DNA of 64,000 nucleotides, taken from assembly GCA_030407085.1 (NCBI GenBank), contig CM059587.1:82907001-82971000 (forward strand), given 5' to 3'. A program made the translations under genes and the position numbers. Origin of the DNA: Trichopria drosophilae (lineage: Eukaryota > Arthropoda > Insecta > Hymenoptera > Diapriidae). Under the pieces are notes generated by a model. The model was not told where the DNA came from and did no database searches. It saw nothing but the letters and a program-made list of their open reading frames with translations. Below are positions 38,101 through 49,164 of this stretch, piece by piece (position 1 is the stretch's first letter; each line of letters begins with the position of its first letter).

Positions 38101-39269
38101 AACCTAATTACGAAATTTAAACGAGTTACCTGTAATTTCAGGGTTTCTGAAATTTTGCTTTCAAGTTGTAAGGTTAATTGTTAGTTTCGTTGCGTTTACC
38201 AACCAAACACTTTTATCAAGATATAAGATCCAAACATTTCATTTTAAAATTCTAAAGTATAGACTTCTGAACTGTCAGGTTTTACTAAAATGAAGTAAGA
38301 TGATAAATTTTTGTCTGATGACGAATTATTCTAAAACAATCGTTAAATTTCTATGCGGACATTGTCTTGGTATTGTGGAAAAAAATATCTTACACTTTAT
38401 TATTCTTTTCCATTTCACATGTTTTATGAAAATCGCCGACTAATAAAATTAGTAATAGAAATTGAAATTCTTTAAGAATTTGAATTTTGTATTTTGATTC
38501 AACAAAAATTAAAATGACAAGATTTGTCGCGGATTTTTTCCCGTCGTAATTTTATAATGTCTTCGATATGTTTTTATTTATTTCGTAGTTCTTGGGTACA
38601 TTTTTTTTTATTTCTAAATATGAATATTTAAACGAAAATAAAATTTGAAAAAAGTCGAAAACTCCCAATTTTATGCAAAGGAGTTCCTGGATCCTATCGA
38701 TCAGAATCCTGTGGCATAAAGAGTTGTACTAAATGGCTATAGAAGAATACTTGACCTAGACTATCTCAAAGGTAGCCGAAAAATATTCCTAAAGCCAAAA
38801 TTAGAACCTCCTGTATAAAGACAATAAGGCTGCACTAATAAAAGAAGGTATTTACTGTAAAGTAGGTTTCTTTAAACATGGTGAACTAAAGCATTTTATA
38901 ACTGTAAATAACATTTAGTAGTATTTAAAATATATTTGTTACTAAATAAAATGATTTATTTACTATTAAGAACTTAACAAATGTTGTTACAGTTTAAAAA
39001 TTGGTATAGTTCGCCATGTTTAAGAAAGACTTCATTGCAGTAAATAAATTGGTTATCAGTATCAAAATTGTCTGGTAAAATATGATGACAGTGTAGTTTT
39101 AATGTCAAAAATAACCGCAATGTTTGCGAGGCACATAACCTCAAAATCAGGATAGAAAAAATTTAGGACATTTTTCGACAACGTCTTATACCCTAAATTT
39201 GAAGGTCCGTAGGTAGATTTGAAATAAGGGTACTTTCCCCCTCTTTATGATAATAATACTGATTAACAA
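38101..39269. other. AT-rich sequence, no gene seen
   Basis: No open frame, repeat end or splice-bounded segment that I can support. Confidence 0.5.
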
Positions 39270-39690
39270 AAAACAAATGTTGCACCGTCCTAATTTCGAT
39301 AAAAACTGTGTATTTGGGCGTTTGGCGGTGTTTAAAGGAGCATACTATATTTAGGTGGTTCAAAATATCATTGTTTTGCAGATTTTATCAAGTTCTTTAA
39401 GATAACGCTACTAGTTATTGAAAAAAAAGTATGCGCCACCCGAATTTCGGCCAAAAACAGATTTTTTTGTAATTTTTTGCGATTTTAAATGGAATATATT
39501 ATATTTGGATGGCCTAAAATATAATTTTTTGTCCATTATTTCCACAATTTATGAAACGTTAATTAGTCATGTTTTCCGGTTTTAAATGGAGAGCGTTATA
39601 TTTGGGTGCATGAAAATATAATTTGGTTTTGTATATTTTACGATGACCCTACTAGTTTTTAAAAAAATGATGCACCACCCGATCAGGATA
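39270..39690 (+). repeat. Degenerate tandem repeat, three units
   Basis: Units share TTAAATGGA, then TATTATATTTGG, then a block AAAATATAATTT, at about 39333, 39487 and 39585. Two wider blocks also recur: CTACTAGTTATTGAAAAAAA at 39410 with CTACTAGTTTTTAAAAAAAT at 39649, and GCGCCACCCGA at 39432 with GCACCACCCGA at 39671. Confidence 0.6.
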
Positions 39691-39887
39691 TTGTTGTTTA
39701 TTATTTATTTGCGAGCATCCAAAAATTGGGAGAATGTGTTTCGGAGTAATTATAAAGATGGAATTCGAAATAAAAATATCATTTGCTTTCCATAATTTGA
39801 AATTTTGTCTTTTTTTTGTCCCTGATACCGATTTATATTTATTATCAGTCTAATGTTGTATTTAAACGCTTTCTTGAACAAATTATT

Positions 39888-40111
39888 TTCTCACAATCTG
39901 ATCGCAAAATTCGATTTTGCTACTTATGTTACGGGAGCAGAATATCACTTTCCCTTCCTAGGAAGCAAAATAATTTTATCCGGGAATAAAATATAAAGTA
40001 GTAATCATTATCTTCTGTGAGAAAATAACATGTACAAGGGAAAAGAAGAAAATGCAGACTAACGTGAACTGCCGATATTGTTTCGTCTACAGCAAATATT
40101 TTGCTCCCTAG
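39888..40111 (+). mobile_element. GGGAGCAAAAT-type dispersed repeat, copy 3
   Basis: Runs from TTCTCACAATCTGATCGCAA to the end ATTTTGCTCCCTAG. It lies just beyond the predicted 3' end of dysc (about 40130). Confidence 0.6.
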
Positions 40112-40129
40112 TTGCATTAATATGCTATT

Positions 40130-40335
40130 GTACTTTTTGCGTAAAGTATATTTATTTGGAAAAGAACGCATAAGCTCTAGTAAGTGAAAAATAGAAAAAG
40201 TTCAAACCTTGGTACCACTAATTAGTAGTAATCATATCGTTCATCCTCTTCCAATTGTATGCGATCATCGGTCCAGTGTTCTATCGGCTGCAGCGCGAGC
40301 TATGGTGGTTCTAAATCGGAGGTGGGAGATTCCTG
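40130..40335 (-). terminator. dysc: Short 3' UTR of dysc with AATAAA signal
   Basis: After the TAG stop the sequence stays relatively GC-rich down to about 40210 and then becomes AT-rich. On the minus strand an AATAAA hexamer lies at 40151-40156, so cleavage near 40130 would give a 3' UTR of about 200 nt. A weak donor-like site (ACCAAG|GTTTGA) near 40211 coincides with the change in composition, so a 3'-UTR intron is possible. A dispersed repeat begins only about 20 nt past the predicted end, at 40111. Confidence 0.5.
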
Positions 40336-40478
40336 CTACGCTTCCAAAAAGATCAGAGCCGTTGGTTTCGGCTCCAGATTACTCTTTTTGGCCTCGACAA
40401 CCAAAAACTCAATTTCGTTGCGGTCTCGACGGGCGAAAGATTCCGCTATCAGTTTTGCTACCTCTTGATGATGGAGTC
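40336..40478 (-). CDS. dysc: dysc (whirlin homologue), terminal coding exon: end of PDZ3 and C-terminus
   Basis: The acceptor attaaag|GACTCC completes the split glycine codon from the previous exon, giving VEG-LHHQEVAKLIAESFA. That is helix B of the PDZ domain, with the class-I-type histidine at its start; whirlin PDZ3 has GKEHREAARIIAEAF here. The last strand follows (NEIEFLVVEA), then a 16-residue tail (KKSNLEPKPTALIFLEA) and a TAG stop at 40336-40338. The coding part is 2 nt plus 46 codons and the stop. Ending the protein just after the third PDZ domain is how whirlin itself ends. The tail finishes in a hydrophobic run (ALIFLEA). Antisense open frames over this exon (40209-40484) are shadows. 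Confidence 0.92.
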
Positions 40479-41084
40479 CTTTAATTAAAAATTGTATCGT
40501 TAATATTATTTTCGTTACTATATTTATAACATATTAAAAATAATAAATAAATAACAGAAATAATTGCCAATTTGTAAATATTTGCAAGTCTTGAAATGAA
40601 ACCAGAATGGTATGTTAGGAACTGTATAACGCATTTTAAACAAAATTTAAAAACAGTTCCTTGGACCTACTCAGGTATAGTATCTTATTTTGGGCTCACT
40701 GGTTTTAAATCTGTCCTTTTTGGTTTTTCATGTGACATACATTTGAAGTAAACGTTTTAATTATAAAAATGGTAATTAACAAATTATTTGGAATTCAAAA
40801 CTGATCAAGTTGTTCCGGCACCTATTTCAATGGCCCTCACGAATCGGTTTTTCTGTGTATAGTATAATCATACATTTCTTAGAAATCGTAGACACTGGTA
40901 TCCGAAATTAAACAAAGCATTGGTTAGGGCAACCAACCGCTTAGTACTCTCAAATCTAACCGAGAAATTGGTTGTGCCAACTAAGGCAATACTTATATTA
41001 GATAACACAGCCCCATAAAAAAACGAAGGTCTGGGTTTGGAGATCGAAATGAAAATGTAGACGACGTCTAAAATGTGTTTTTTA

Positions 41085-41960
41085 GGTTGCTAAAGCCGAA
41101 TCCGAAGTCCATTTAATTTCGTCAGGTCAGTCTTTGGATATAACCTCAAAAATATCCTAAAATTCCACTCCAAAATGTTAAAATAAAGAAAAATTCGAGC
41201 CTGAAAGCCATACCATTTTTCCTTTGAGTTGTTCGGGCCGCTGAACCCGAATCCAAAGTTCATCACATGTATAATAGGTCTTGATAGCTTGTCCCGTGTA
41301 CTCCCTGAATTGTCTGGAGTAAACGGAACTGTCAAATAAGCAGTACTAGACTTGACTGTACTGGATAGCATTGCAGAATATTGAACTCTACTGGAATGCA
41401 TTGTACTCAACAATAGTGGAATGTACCTGACAGTAGTGGACAATACTGGAATGTACTGGGAGGTACTGGACTGTACCAGACAGTCTGGACCGTCTGGACA
41501 CTACTGGAGGCCCTTTTAAACATTTCTGCTGGAATTGTGCAATTTTCAACTCCATAACTTCTGGATTTTTACATGATCTCAGTGCCATTAACTCATACGA
41601 TGGTCTGATGTCAAGATTTTTTTATGTATCTTTATGTATTTTGTCGCGCTGAATTAGGTGCGAAATACGTTTTCTTTCATCGCCATGGAGCAAAACTCCT
41701 GTTCAATACACGGGTAAAATCACCATATATAGTTTGTAGTACTTTCAGTACAGTCCAATATTGTAGAGAACTATCCACTATACATTCCAGTAGTGCTCAG
41801 GACTATCCAGTAAACGTGGTATGTCTTGTAGGCCAGAATTTTTCTTTATTTTCATTACTGGGTGGATTTTTAGATTTCTTTTTGAGGTTATGTCAAGAAC
41901 TTAACGGGATGGGGCTAAATGGACTTCGGATATGGTTTCAGGGACTTCCAACCGTAAATT
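41085..41960. mobile_element. Foldback element with ACTGGAATGT repeats
   Basis: Outer arms about 41085-41250 and 41828-41960 are diverged reverse complements: AATCCGAAGTCCATTTAATT on the left faces GCTAAATGGACTTCGGATAT on the right, and AACCTCAAAAATATCC faces TTTTTGAGGTTATGTC. Inside the left arm (41330-41510) a word of the type TACTGGAATGTACTGG repeats many times; its inverse appears at 41745-41815. No coding capacity. Confidence 0.65.
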
Positions 41961-42598
41961 ATTCTTTCTTTTAACATTTTAATATCTAATTATAGGATTG
42001 TTTAGGTTTTTTTAGTTTATGTCATTTAGGAATTAATTTCAATAACTATTTCATTGGTTTTCTCAATCAATTTCTTAAATGAATATGACCGCTTTAATCC
42101 TTATTTTCCGTAATTATAGTTATAATTATAGTTATTAAGAATGTTTGAATGTTACTAGTTAGCCTGTAACCAAGAAATAACCTAAAGTTTTACGTAGTAA
42201 CAGGATTGGATAAGGTAACCAACCGTTTAGTGTTATCAGATCCAGATGAGAAAATGTTTGGAGCAACCAAGAAAATAGTTGCACTAACCAATTAATCAAC
42301 TTTTTGCAGTTTTCTTGGTTAACATTGGAATATAATAAAACTTGAATGTATCCATTCAACCAGCTGAAATCTGTAGCTCTGCAAATATTTATTGCAGAAT
42401 TTACTAATATTCAACCATTAGATTTCTAATAATGGCGCATAAAACCACGAATTATACTGAAAACTTATTTATTCTAGTACTCTGCTACTTATAGATAAGA
42501 CGATGGATGAATAATAGTAATAGATATACGATAAATTAAAAGATTAAATATTCTTTTTAGTAAAAGCTACCAATGAAAAAATAAAACATATGCTTGTA

Positions 42599-42845
42599 CA
42601 GTAGTGTCTCGGTATATTTACGTGCCAGCATATTTGCGTAGTTCCGTCTCGTTATATTTGTCTGTCGCCGCTCTTTTTTTCTCCACCTTGCGCGCTGGGG
42701 CCTCAGGAAGGGCCTGCTGTGACGTCACGAACGTAACGTGACTGAGGAGAGTGGGAGAAGCGGCACTCCCCTTCTTTTGACAAATATAAGGAGACGGGAG
42801 GGGAAGGCGAGGAACCAAGCGGGAAAATATACCGGGACTCTACTG
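42599..42845. mobile_element. pogo/Tc1-like MITE, copy 4 (complete, 247 bp)
   Basis: Ends CAGTAGTGTCTCGGTATA and TATACCGGGACTCTACTG, flanked by TA at 42597-42598 and 42846-42847. The middle has GTGACGTCACGAACGTAACG. It sits inside a dysc intron. Confidence 0.85.
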
Positions 42846-43685
42846 TAATTGAATTGCTTACTGTAATCAAGAGCATTCAGATATTAGAGAGTTAAACATT
42901 GAAAAAAAACACTTCTTTGCCATAATTCGGCTGATTTTCAAGTTACATTTAGAAATGAGGATCATTTCACAGATTTGTCAAAGTCTTACAATTCATCTTG
43001 TAAACATTTTGACCCGCGATGAATTGTTTCTTCTGTAATAACCATAAAAAGGGAGGAAAATAGCGATTTTTGCAGTTTTTCGCAGCCAACTCAATTCGCT
43101 AAATATATAAAGAAAATTACGTAAAAAGACATTATAGAACATAGGTTATATAGAATATATGTTGAAAAGAATTTTAATCTTCATATATTACGTTTAGATA
43201 AATGGAGACGAAATTGCTGAGTGATAAATTGTGAGGTTTGAAAAAAATCTTTAAAATGTGTATTTCATCGTCCAAGTACCTTTAAAATCAGTTGAGTTAT
43301 AGCAAAAAATGATTTTTTTTAAATTTTGGCACTAAACTTCTTGCTGGATTCTAATCTTGAAATATTGCTGATCAGTTCTGAGACATCCGATGTACATATA
43401 TAAGATATGATTGATTATCATTTATTAAATGCAAACAAACAATATGCACTTATGCATTTTTTAGACTTTCAATTTAACTCTGAAAATAGAAGGTAATATC
43501 TTTCACACTGTACCAACTAGTAATCTTTTTAATTTACAGCGAAATATATTTATTTGTATAAAATGTAAAATAATAAACGAATGTTTCCTGAATGCAAAGT
43601 TGCTATTAATTAACGCCTACCGCTAAGTGTAATATAATAATAAATTTTACGTCATGTATGATAATATAATTGTGTAATTAGTTAC

Positions 43686-43764
43686 CTTCCACTTTGCGTC
43701 CGTCAACTTCGAGAATGAGCTGACCAACTTCCAGTCCACCAGCATCATAGGCTGCGCCATTATC
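43686..43764 (-). CDS. dysc: dysc (whirlin homologue), middle exon of PDZ3
   Basis: A 79-nt exon with acceptor tttatag|GATAAT and donor GAAG|GTAACT. It starts in phase 0 and ends in phase 1, matching its neighbours exactly. It encodes DNGAAYDAGGLEVGQ, LILEVDG and RKVE plus the first base of a glycine codon. This is the PDZ core from strand 3 through helix A to strands 4-5; the order "AGGLEVGQLILEVDG" corresponds to the "CGQLKVGHVILEVNG" segment of whirlin PDZ3. Joined to the preceding exon it reads IINIH-DNGAAYDAGG without a gap. The exon is too short to stand out as an ORF and was found by its homology and splice sites. Confidence 0.92.
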
Positions 43765-44104
43765 CTATAAAATGAACGTTTGTAATTAGATTAGAAGGAA
43801 GACACGTTTATATTCAGTTCTACATTTCAAAATTAATTTTGTCTAATGTGATTTGTCCAAACTAGATGAGAATAGATTTAATTCAGATCTATGGAGATCT
43901 AAGACTGATCTCAATGGAACTTAATCAGTTTGATCATTTTTATTGGTGGAGTTTTTAAGAAATTTAAATTTTTTACCGCCATTTTGTTATTTAAGAAAAT
44001 TAATTTTTGTAACGTTATAAAGAATATTAAAATGGTATTACTTTAAAATAAGAGGTTCTTCCCATCTGCTTTTTCACCTGTCGGCTTTTTTATTTGTCCT
44101 ATCG

Positions 44105-44150
44105 GTAGTTAAAAATGTTGTCTGCCATATTGGATCCGTTACTTTTTTTG
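44105..44150 (-). repeat. GGATCC/ATGGCGG family remnant
   Basis: GTCTGCCATATTGGATCCGT matches the minus form of the core. A neighbouring TTACCGCCATTTTG at 43974-43987 may belong to the same unit. Confidence 0.5.
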
Positions 44151-44569
44151 AAAATTTTCTTGCATTTAATAGTTTCCCATTTTTAAGAATGTTGATATTT
44201 TAATTATATTTTTAGGTGTAATAAATTATCTTTTGCGTTTTTGCAGTCTGATAACTTTGTTCGCGATATTTTGAAGTCATTTATTGAAGTTTATTAAACA
44301 CTTTTAAACTTCAACAATTGTTAAAAATATATGACTCAGCTTTTTGAGGAAAGACTTACATAATTCTGTACTTTTCCATTCTGCCAACATTAATAAACCA
44401 TACTTTGTGTAAATCTTTCATAATCGTTATTCTAATGCAGTCTTTACTAATAAATTGCATTCGATAACCGTAACAATAGAATCTACCAAGACATTATACC
44501 GGTTTGCTTCCAAGTTTCGATAGAGTTTCCAGGAAACAATGCAAAGCCGATTATTACAAATGCAATTAT

Positions 44570-44850
44570 CATTTAACAGCACACAAACGATGTGGATGAT
44601 GAAGGCAATTGTGCGTGAAAAATTTTGAATCGTGCACCGGAAGCTTCAGACCGGAACGTGGTCCGTTATAGTCGCAGCAGTATGGTTTTTCGGGTCGAGT
44701 TAATTTGCAAGGATGTAATGGTAGGGAGAACCGTTTTAGGCGTAGATCGAGATCGAGACCGGTCGATCTAGATCGTGCGAAAGTCTTTGGGCGAGGCCGA
44801 TTCGTCCCCCTTGTTATAAGAACCAGCCTATTTCGAGGCACTTGCATTGT
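44570..44850. promoter_or_regulatory. GC-rich island inside a dysc intron, candidate regulatory element
   Basis: Strong contrast with the AT-rich intron around it. It holds a motif-dense stretch (GATCGAGATCGAGACCGGTC followed by GATCTAGATCGTGC, about 44737-44778). The minus frame is open for 92 codons but has no splice signal in the dysc phase and no recognisable domain. It could be an enhancer, a non-coding exon or an unrecognised gene fragment. Confidence 0.3.
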
Positions 44851-45157
44851 TCTGACCGTTTACTTCGATTGGTTACATCGATAAATTTGTATCTTTTTTT
44901 TTGCATATTAAATCCACGCCTATTCCGGATAAAAAAGGTTTTTATGAAGAAAGAATCTATTGAGAGTGATTTCTATGTAGTCTCGAATACTGTCTAATAT
45001 ATTGTTGATAGTTGCTATAGTATTTTATTTGTGGTATTTTCATTGGAAACTATTCACAAAATATAACAGATAATTTAAAGAACTTTTTGAGACGTCTGAA
45101 ACGTTTCAAGATATTTTAAAAAAACACGTTTGGGATAATTTTAGGCGCTCTACATTA

Positions 45158-46925
45158 AAAAAAAACATTGGGGAACAACTATTTCCCCTTTTCAACTCAA
45201 TCCTTACTAAAATAACAAGGATTTCTTCTTATGGAAGTAGGATAACCTTGTTGTTATAATTAAATTAAATTGATTTTATCCAAAGTCATTACATTTCAAT
45301 TATAGTTTCTTAAATTTAATTATTTTTAATGAACATTATTTATATTATGATATAAATATATAATGTATTTTGATTCTGAACTTTTAAATATTTATTATGT
45401 TTTAAAAGATCTGCATCAATGCAGAAATGAAAGAAAACATCCTCCGTAGAAAATATTTTTATTTATCTTCAACTTTCGTTGACTGAAATCTATTGTCTAT
45501 TTTGATGATCGAAAATCTGTTACTGCAAGATCAAGTTATGAATTTAGCTTAAATAATTAATCAATAAGAAATCTGCATTAAGAAATTCATGATGTAGGCC
45601 ACTGATATTGAAATTGGAAGTGTTCGAAAAGTCGAATTGGTGTTCAATTTGGACCTTTTTTTTCATTAGTATTATCTCTTATTTGAAGTTATGCGATTTG
45701 TTCCAATCAGTTTTTTCAGGCTTTTGAGATTCTGGCATAACGCGAGACCAGGCTATATGGTCATTTTTATGCGAAATTGAAGAACATACAATGATGACAA
45801 ATTGGGGCATTTTTCTCTAATTGTAGTATATGCTTTAATATTTTTAATGTTTTTCAAGGCATATTAAATTCATTTTCTAAGGTACAGTAGACTTGAACCA
45901 ATTTAACTGATAGTCTTAAATGCTCTCACTAATTATAAAATTAAAGAAAAATAAATAAATATAAAATTTATGCTAAACAATAAAATGAATGAAAAATGAC
46001 ACAATTGGTCCTCATTATATCTCCTCCTAGTTATTTTAAAAATTACTTTATAATCTTGTCTCAAGTTATGTCAGACTCTCATGAGCCTGCAAAAGTTTGA
46101 TTGGATCAAATGTCATAACTTGTAATCCGAGAAAATACTCAATAAAAAGAGGTCCAAATTAAGGACCAATTCGACTTTTCCAACATTTCGTTAAAATTTC
46201 ACTTACATTTGTTTTAGAAGTACCAAATTTTAACGACAAATTTCACATTTCTTAATTAACTTAAACACTTTTTAATATATTCCATATATTATATATCCCT
46301 ATTTGTATATATCTATAAAATGGAATTTGAAAAAGGAACTCCATAGTAGAAAAATGCAAATCAGTCATTCTTTACGCAGAGTATTCGACTGTGCTGTAAG
46401 AGCTACAAAGGAGTCTAAATAATGATCTTTTTAATGTAAATTCATTACTGATTAAATTGAGACCTAAATACATTTTTAATGTGGTAATAATAAAACTTTC
46501 GTCGAAAGAGCCAGTACATTTCAGTCACAGACTTTGATAGATAAACATGTTTTCTACTAATATTTTCTTTCGTTTCTGCTTTTTATAAAGAACAGAAATA
46601 TTTATATTTAAAGATTCCTATTACCGTAATATGTAACGTAATTTATATCATAATATAGACAAGCTAAATTATTGTGCATTCAAAAATAATGATTAAACAA
46701 TTAACATATTCTTTGTTGTTCCAAATAATTATGTATTTTTACAGCTAGTAACACGATTACTAACAGAATAATATTATCTTTCTCATAACGTTACGTTTTT
46801 ATTGTTAAATGAACCAAGAAAACTTACAAGAACAATAAATTTCCCCGTTACTGCAGTAAGTTTTTCCTTGTTACTTTAACAAGGATTGAATAGTTGAGGT
46901 TGTATTTAATAAGGCAACCTTATTG
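45158..46925. mobile_element. Inverted-repeat element with a nested element
   Basis: The left part contains CAACTCAATCCTTACTAAAA and AACAAGGATT at about 45193-45233. The right part contains the inverse (TCCTTGTTACTTTAACAAGG, then ATTGAATAGTTGA) at about 46871-46902. The ends are diverged, so borders are approximate. The nested pair at 45616-46192 lies inside. Confidence 0.45.
45616..46192. mobile_element. MITE with TIR AAAAGTCGAATTGG
   Basis: GTGTTCGAAAAGTCGAATTG at the left faces CAATTCGACTTTTCCAACAT at the right. The match continues inward (TTCAATTTGGACCTTTTTTT against AAAAGAGGTCCAAATTAAGG). Total about 575 bp, with no open frame. Confidence 0.65.
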
Positions 46926-47427
46926 AATTCTTGAACACGGGTGTAAGGAATTTTTTGAGTATACACCTCTCAAATATTAGGTATTTGAAAAGATAACACA
47001 CTATGTGACGTATCAGGGAAAGCAAAACTTTTAGAACGGAAAGGTTTAAATATTCTAAGGTGACTTATTTAATATTTTGTATTTTAAATACATGTTTTTC
47101 AAATTGTATAAAGGTTCTATGTTTGAGGTTTTAAAATTTACTTCTAACTTGTAGGCATGGTTGAACTTTAAAACATCCTTTTTATTTTCAGGATCTTTTT
47201 GTAATACAATTTGGACACCTTCAGAAATCAAGCTCTTTGAACAAGATGTTTCATTATCTCGGATTTTTATATTCCCTGAGTTAATATCACTAAATTCTAA
47301 TCTATGTTCGGAAATTACACTTATTTTACCAGAAGATTAATTTATTGGTGTTATTATGATGTTCCAAAACTCTAATTTCGAACATTATCTTTGTTTCACC
47401 AATATACATTCATACGATAACCTAATC

Positions 47428-47499
47428 ACTAGCGTAGTCAAGTGGTTAAGGTTTAGAAAGTGAGAGATACGGGTTCGATCCTTCCGCGGGGCATTTTTT
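47428..47499 (+). repeat. tRNA-like Pol III unit (SINE head or tRNA pseudogene)
   Basis: An A-box-like TAGTCAAGTGG (47435-47445), followed by TTAAGG, and a perfect B box GGTTCGATCC (47472-47481) are spaced as in a tRNA, and a T6 terminator follows at 47494-47499. The T stem and acceptor stem do not pair well and no CCA-ready acceptor is visible, so I do not call a functional tRNA. Confidence 0.55.
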
Positions 47500-48949
47500 C
47501 TTATTCCAAGTAATACTAGTTTTTAGTAACTTCAAGGTGATGTTGGTAAATAAAGATCTATCATCCAAAACACTAAAATATAGTCATGTGGAATAATTTT
47601 GTCTACGATTATTAATGAGCGGAGAAAAAAACTGTCCGATTTCGGCTTTTTCGTGGTTTTTTCGAATAATTCGCATAAATTCAGTGGCAAAATTTTGATG
47701 CGATTTTAATCCAATTACAAAATTAAAATAGCTTGTCATTCTGCTCACCTTAATAATGTTTGTTTATTAATAATTTCTCATTCTTGACTAAATTTACTCA
47801 ACCAACGGTTATCAAACAAAATCGTCGAAAGTTATCAAACGATTATTTTCAGCGCAAAAATAAAATTTACGGAACAAAACATTTTTATTTATAATCCGTG
47901 CAATTCTATTTAATGCATTTATTGAAAACTAGCTTTTACTCGTATGCGATTAGCACATATTACGAAATAAAACGTATTAACTTAGTTAATCATTTCATTG
48001 CACATTGCATTTTTCAAATTTTCCGAATATAAAAAAATGCATAAAAAGCCGATTAATTATCGGATTCGTTGTTTTTATATTTTAATAATCTAGTTTTATA
48101 TCGAAGTATATGTAGACTGAATAAATACACTCCGAAATAAAAGTGATTTTATTCGTAACTTCGTTTTTTAAGCTTTAGTCACAGGATGACAGTGAAGCAG
48201 AAAATCTGAAAATTAAAATATTTCAATCTAATCTTTATTACGTCAGTATTCCTATCAATTTAAATATAGAAACTTTGTTTAATGCAGAAGAGATATTTCC
48301 ATAGAAGAATACAATTTAAATTTTTCAAATATATTATGTATTAATATCAGTGCTATTATTTTATTACAATCTAGAAATTTAATATGTCAAATAAATCAAA
48401 TATTATTCGAATGTTCTGCATTTTAATACCTCTAAATCTTGTATATTCTACATTTTTATTCCACTCATCTAGCCTACAATGTACATTTCAGAACAATCTT
48501 TAAGTAGAAGTGATATTAATTTACTTATAATTCAAATTTTGTTATATCTTACTGCGTATTAAGTATATAAAGAATGTCATAACAAGCAATGCGGAAAAAT
48601 GTAGAAGTAAACTTAAGTTTTTCTAAAACCTTGAAGTCTTTTTTTATTCGTGGTATTCCTAAATTCGACGACTACATTAGAATATATTTAACAAAACCTT
48701 GCAGTTAAACCCTTTGACGATACTATAACAATTCTTTTCTACGGGCAGACTACTGCAAGAATTTCATAATTTGTTCAGGAAATTGCAATATATTGTACGA
48801 ACATAAAAGTTCACTTATGAATAACAAATTCATAATCAATGTTCATAATTTACCCCTAACCTAAAAAATTCAAATTTAACTGAAACTAAAGGCACTTTCA
48901 ATCCCAAATCTATTGTAGGATAATTTTCAGAGTTTTCACTAAATTGACG

Positions 48950-49164
48950 AAGTATGGGTCGAAAACCCGACGAATCAAAAAACCGAGAGGTCAAAAAACC
49001 GATGGTCATAGAACCAACAGTCGAAAAGCCGACACATAACAAACAGACACATCAACAAGCGGACAGTTATTTTTGGAAGTGTCGGTATTTTGACCGACGG
49101 CTTTTCGACTGTCGGTTTTTTGACCTATCGGCTTTTTGATTTGTCGGTTTTTCGACCCGCACCC
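48950..49164. mobile_element. ACCGAC-repeat inverted element, copy 2 (complete)
   Basis: Left: GGGTCGAAAACCCGACGAAT, then AAAAAACCGAGAGGTC and a GTCGAAAAGCCGACAC word. Right: the same words inverted (GGCTTTTCGACTGTCGG, TTTTTTGACCTATCGG, then GTCGGTTTTTCGACCC). Each arm is itself a short tandem array, so the element is an inverted repeat of direct repeats. It lies inside a dysc intron. Confidence 0.75.

Larger units (their letters stand above)
40479..43685 (-). other. dysc: dysc intron (3.2 kb)
   Basis: This intron has donor GTAACT and acceptor TTAAAG. Apart from a foldback element (41085-41960), a pogo-like MITE (42599-42845) and two direct copies of a CAACCAACCG repeat (about 40925-41000 and 42195-42300), it is AT-rich DNA in which I see no gene. 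Confidence 0.8.

Noticed and set aside
40209..40484. Plus-strand 91- and 69-codon frames over the last dysc exon
   Set aside because: They are antisense shadows of the conserved PDZ exon.
47428..47499. Functional tRNA gene
   Set aside because: A and B boxes are good, but acceptor and T stems do not pair.
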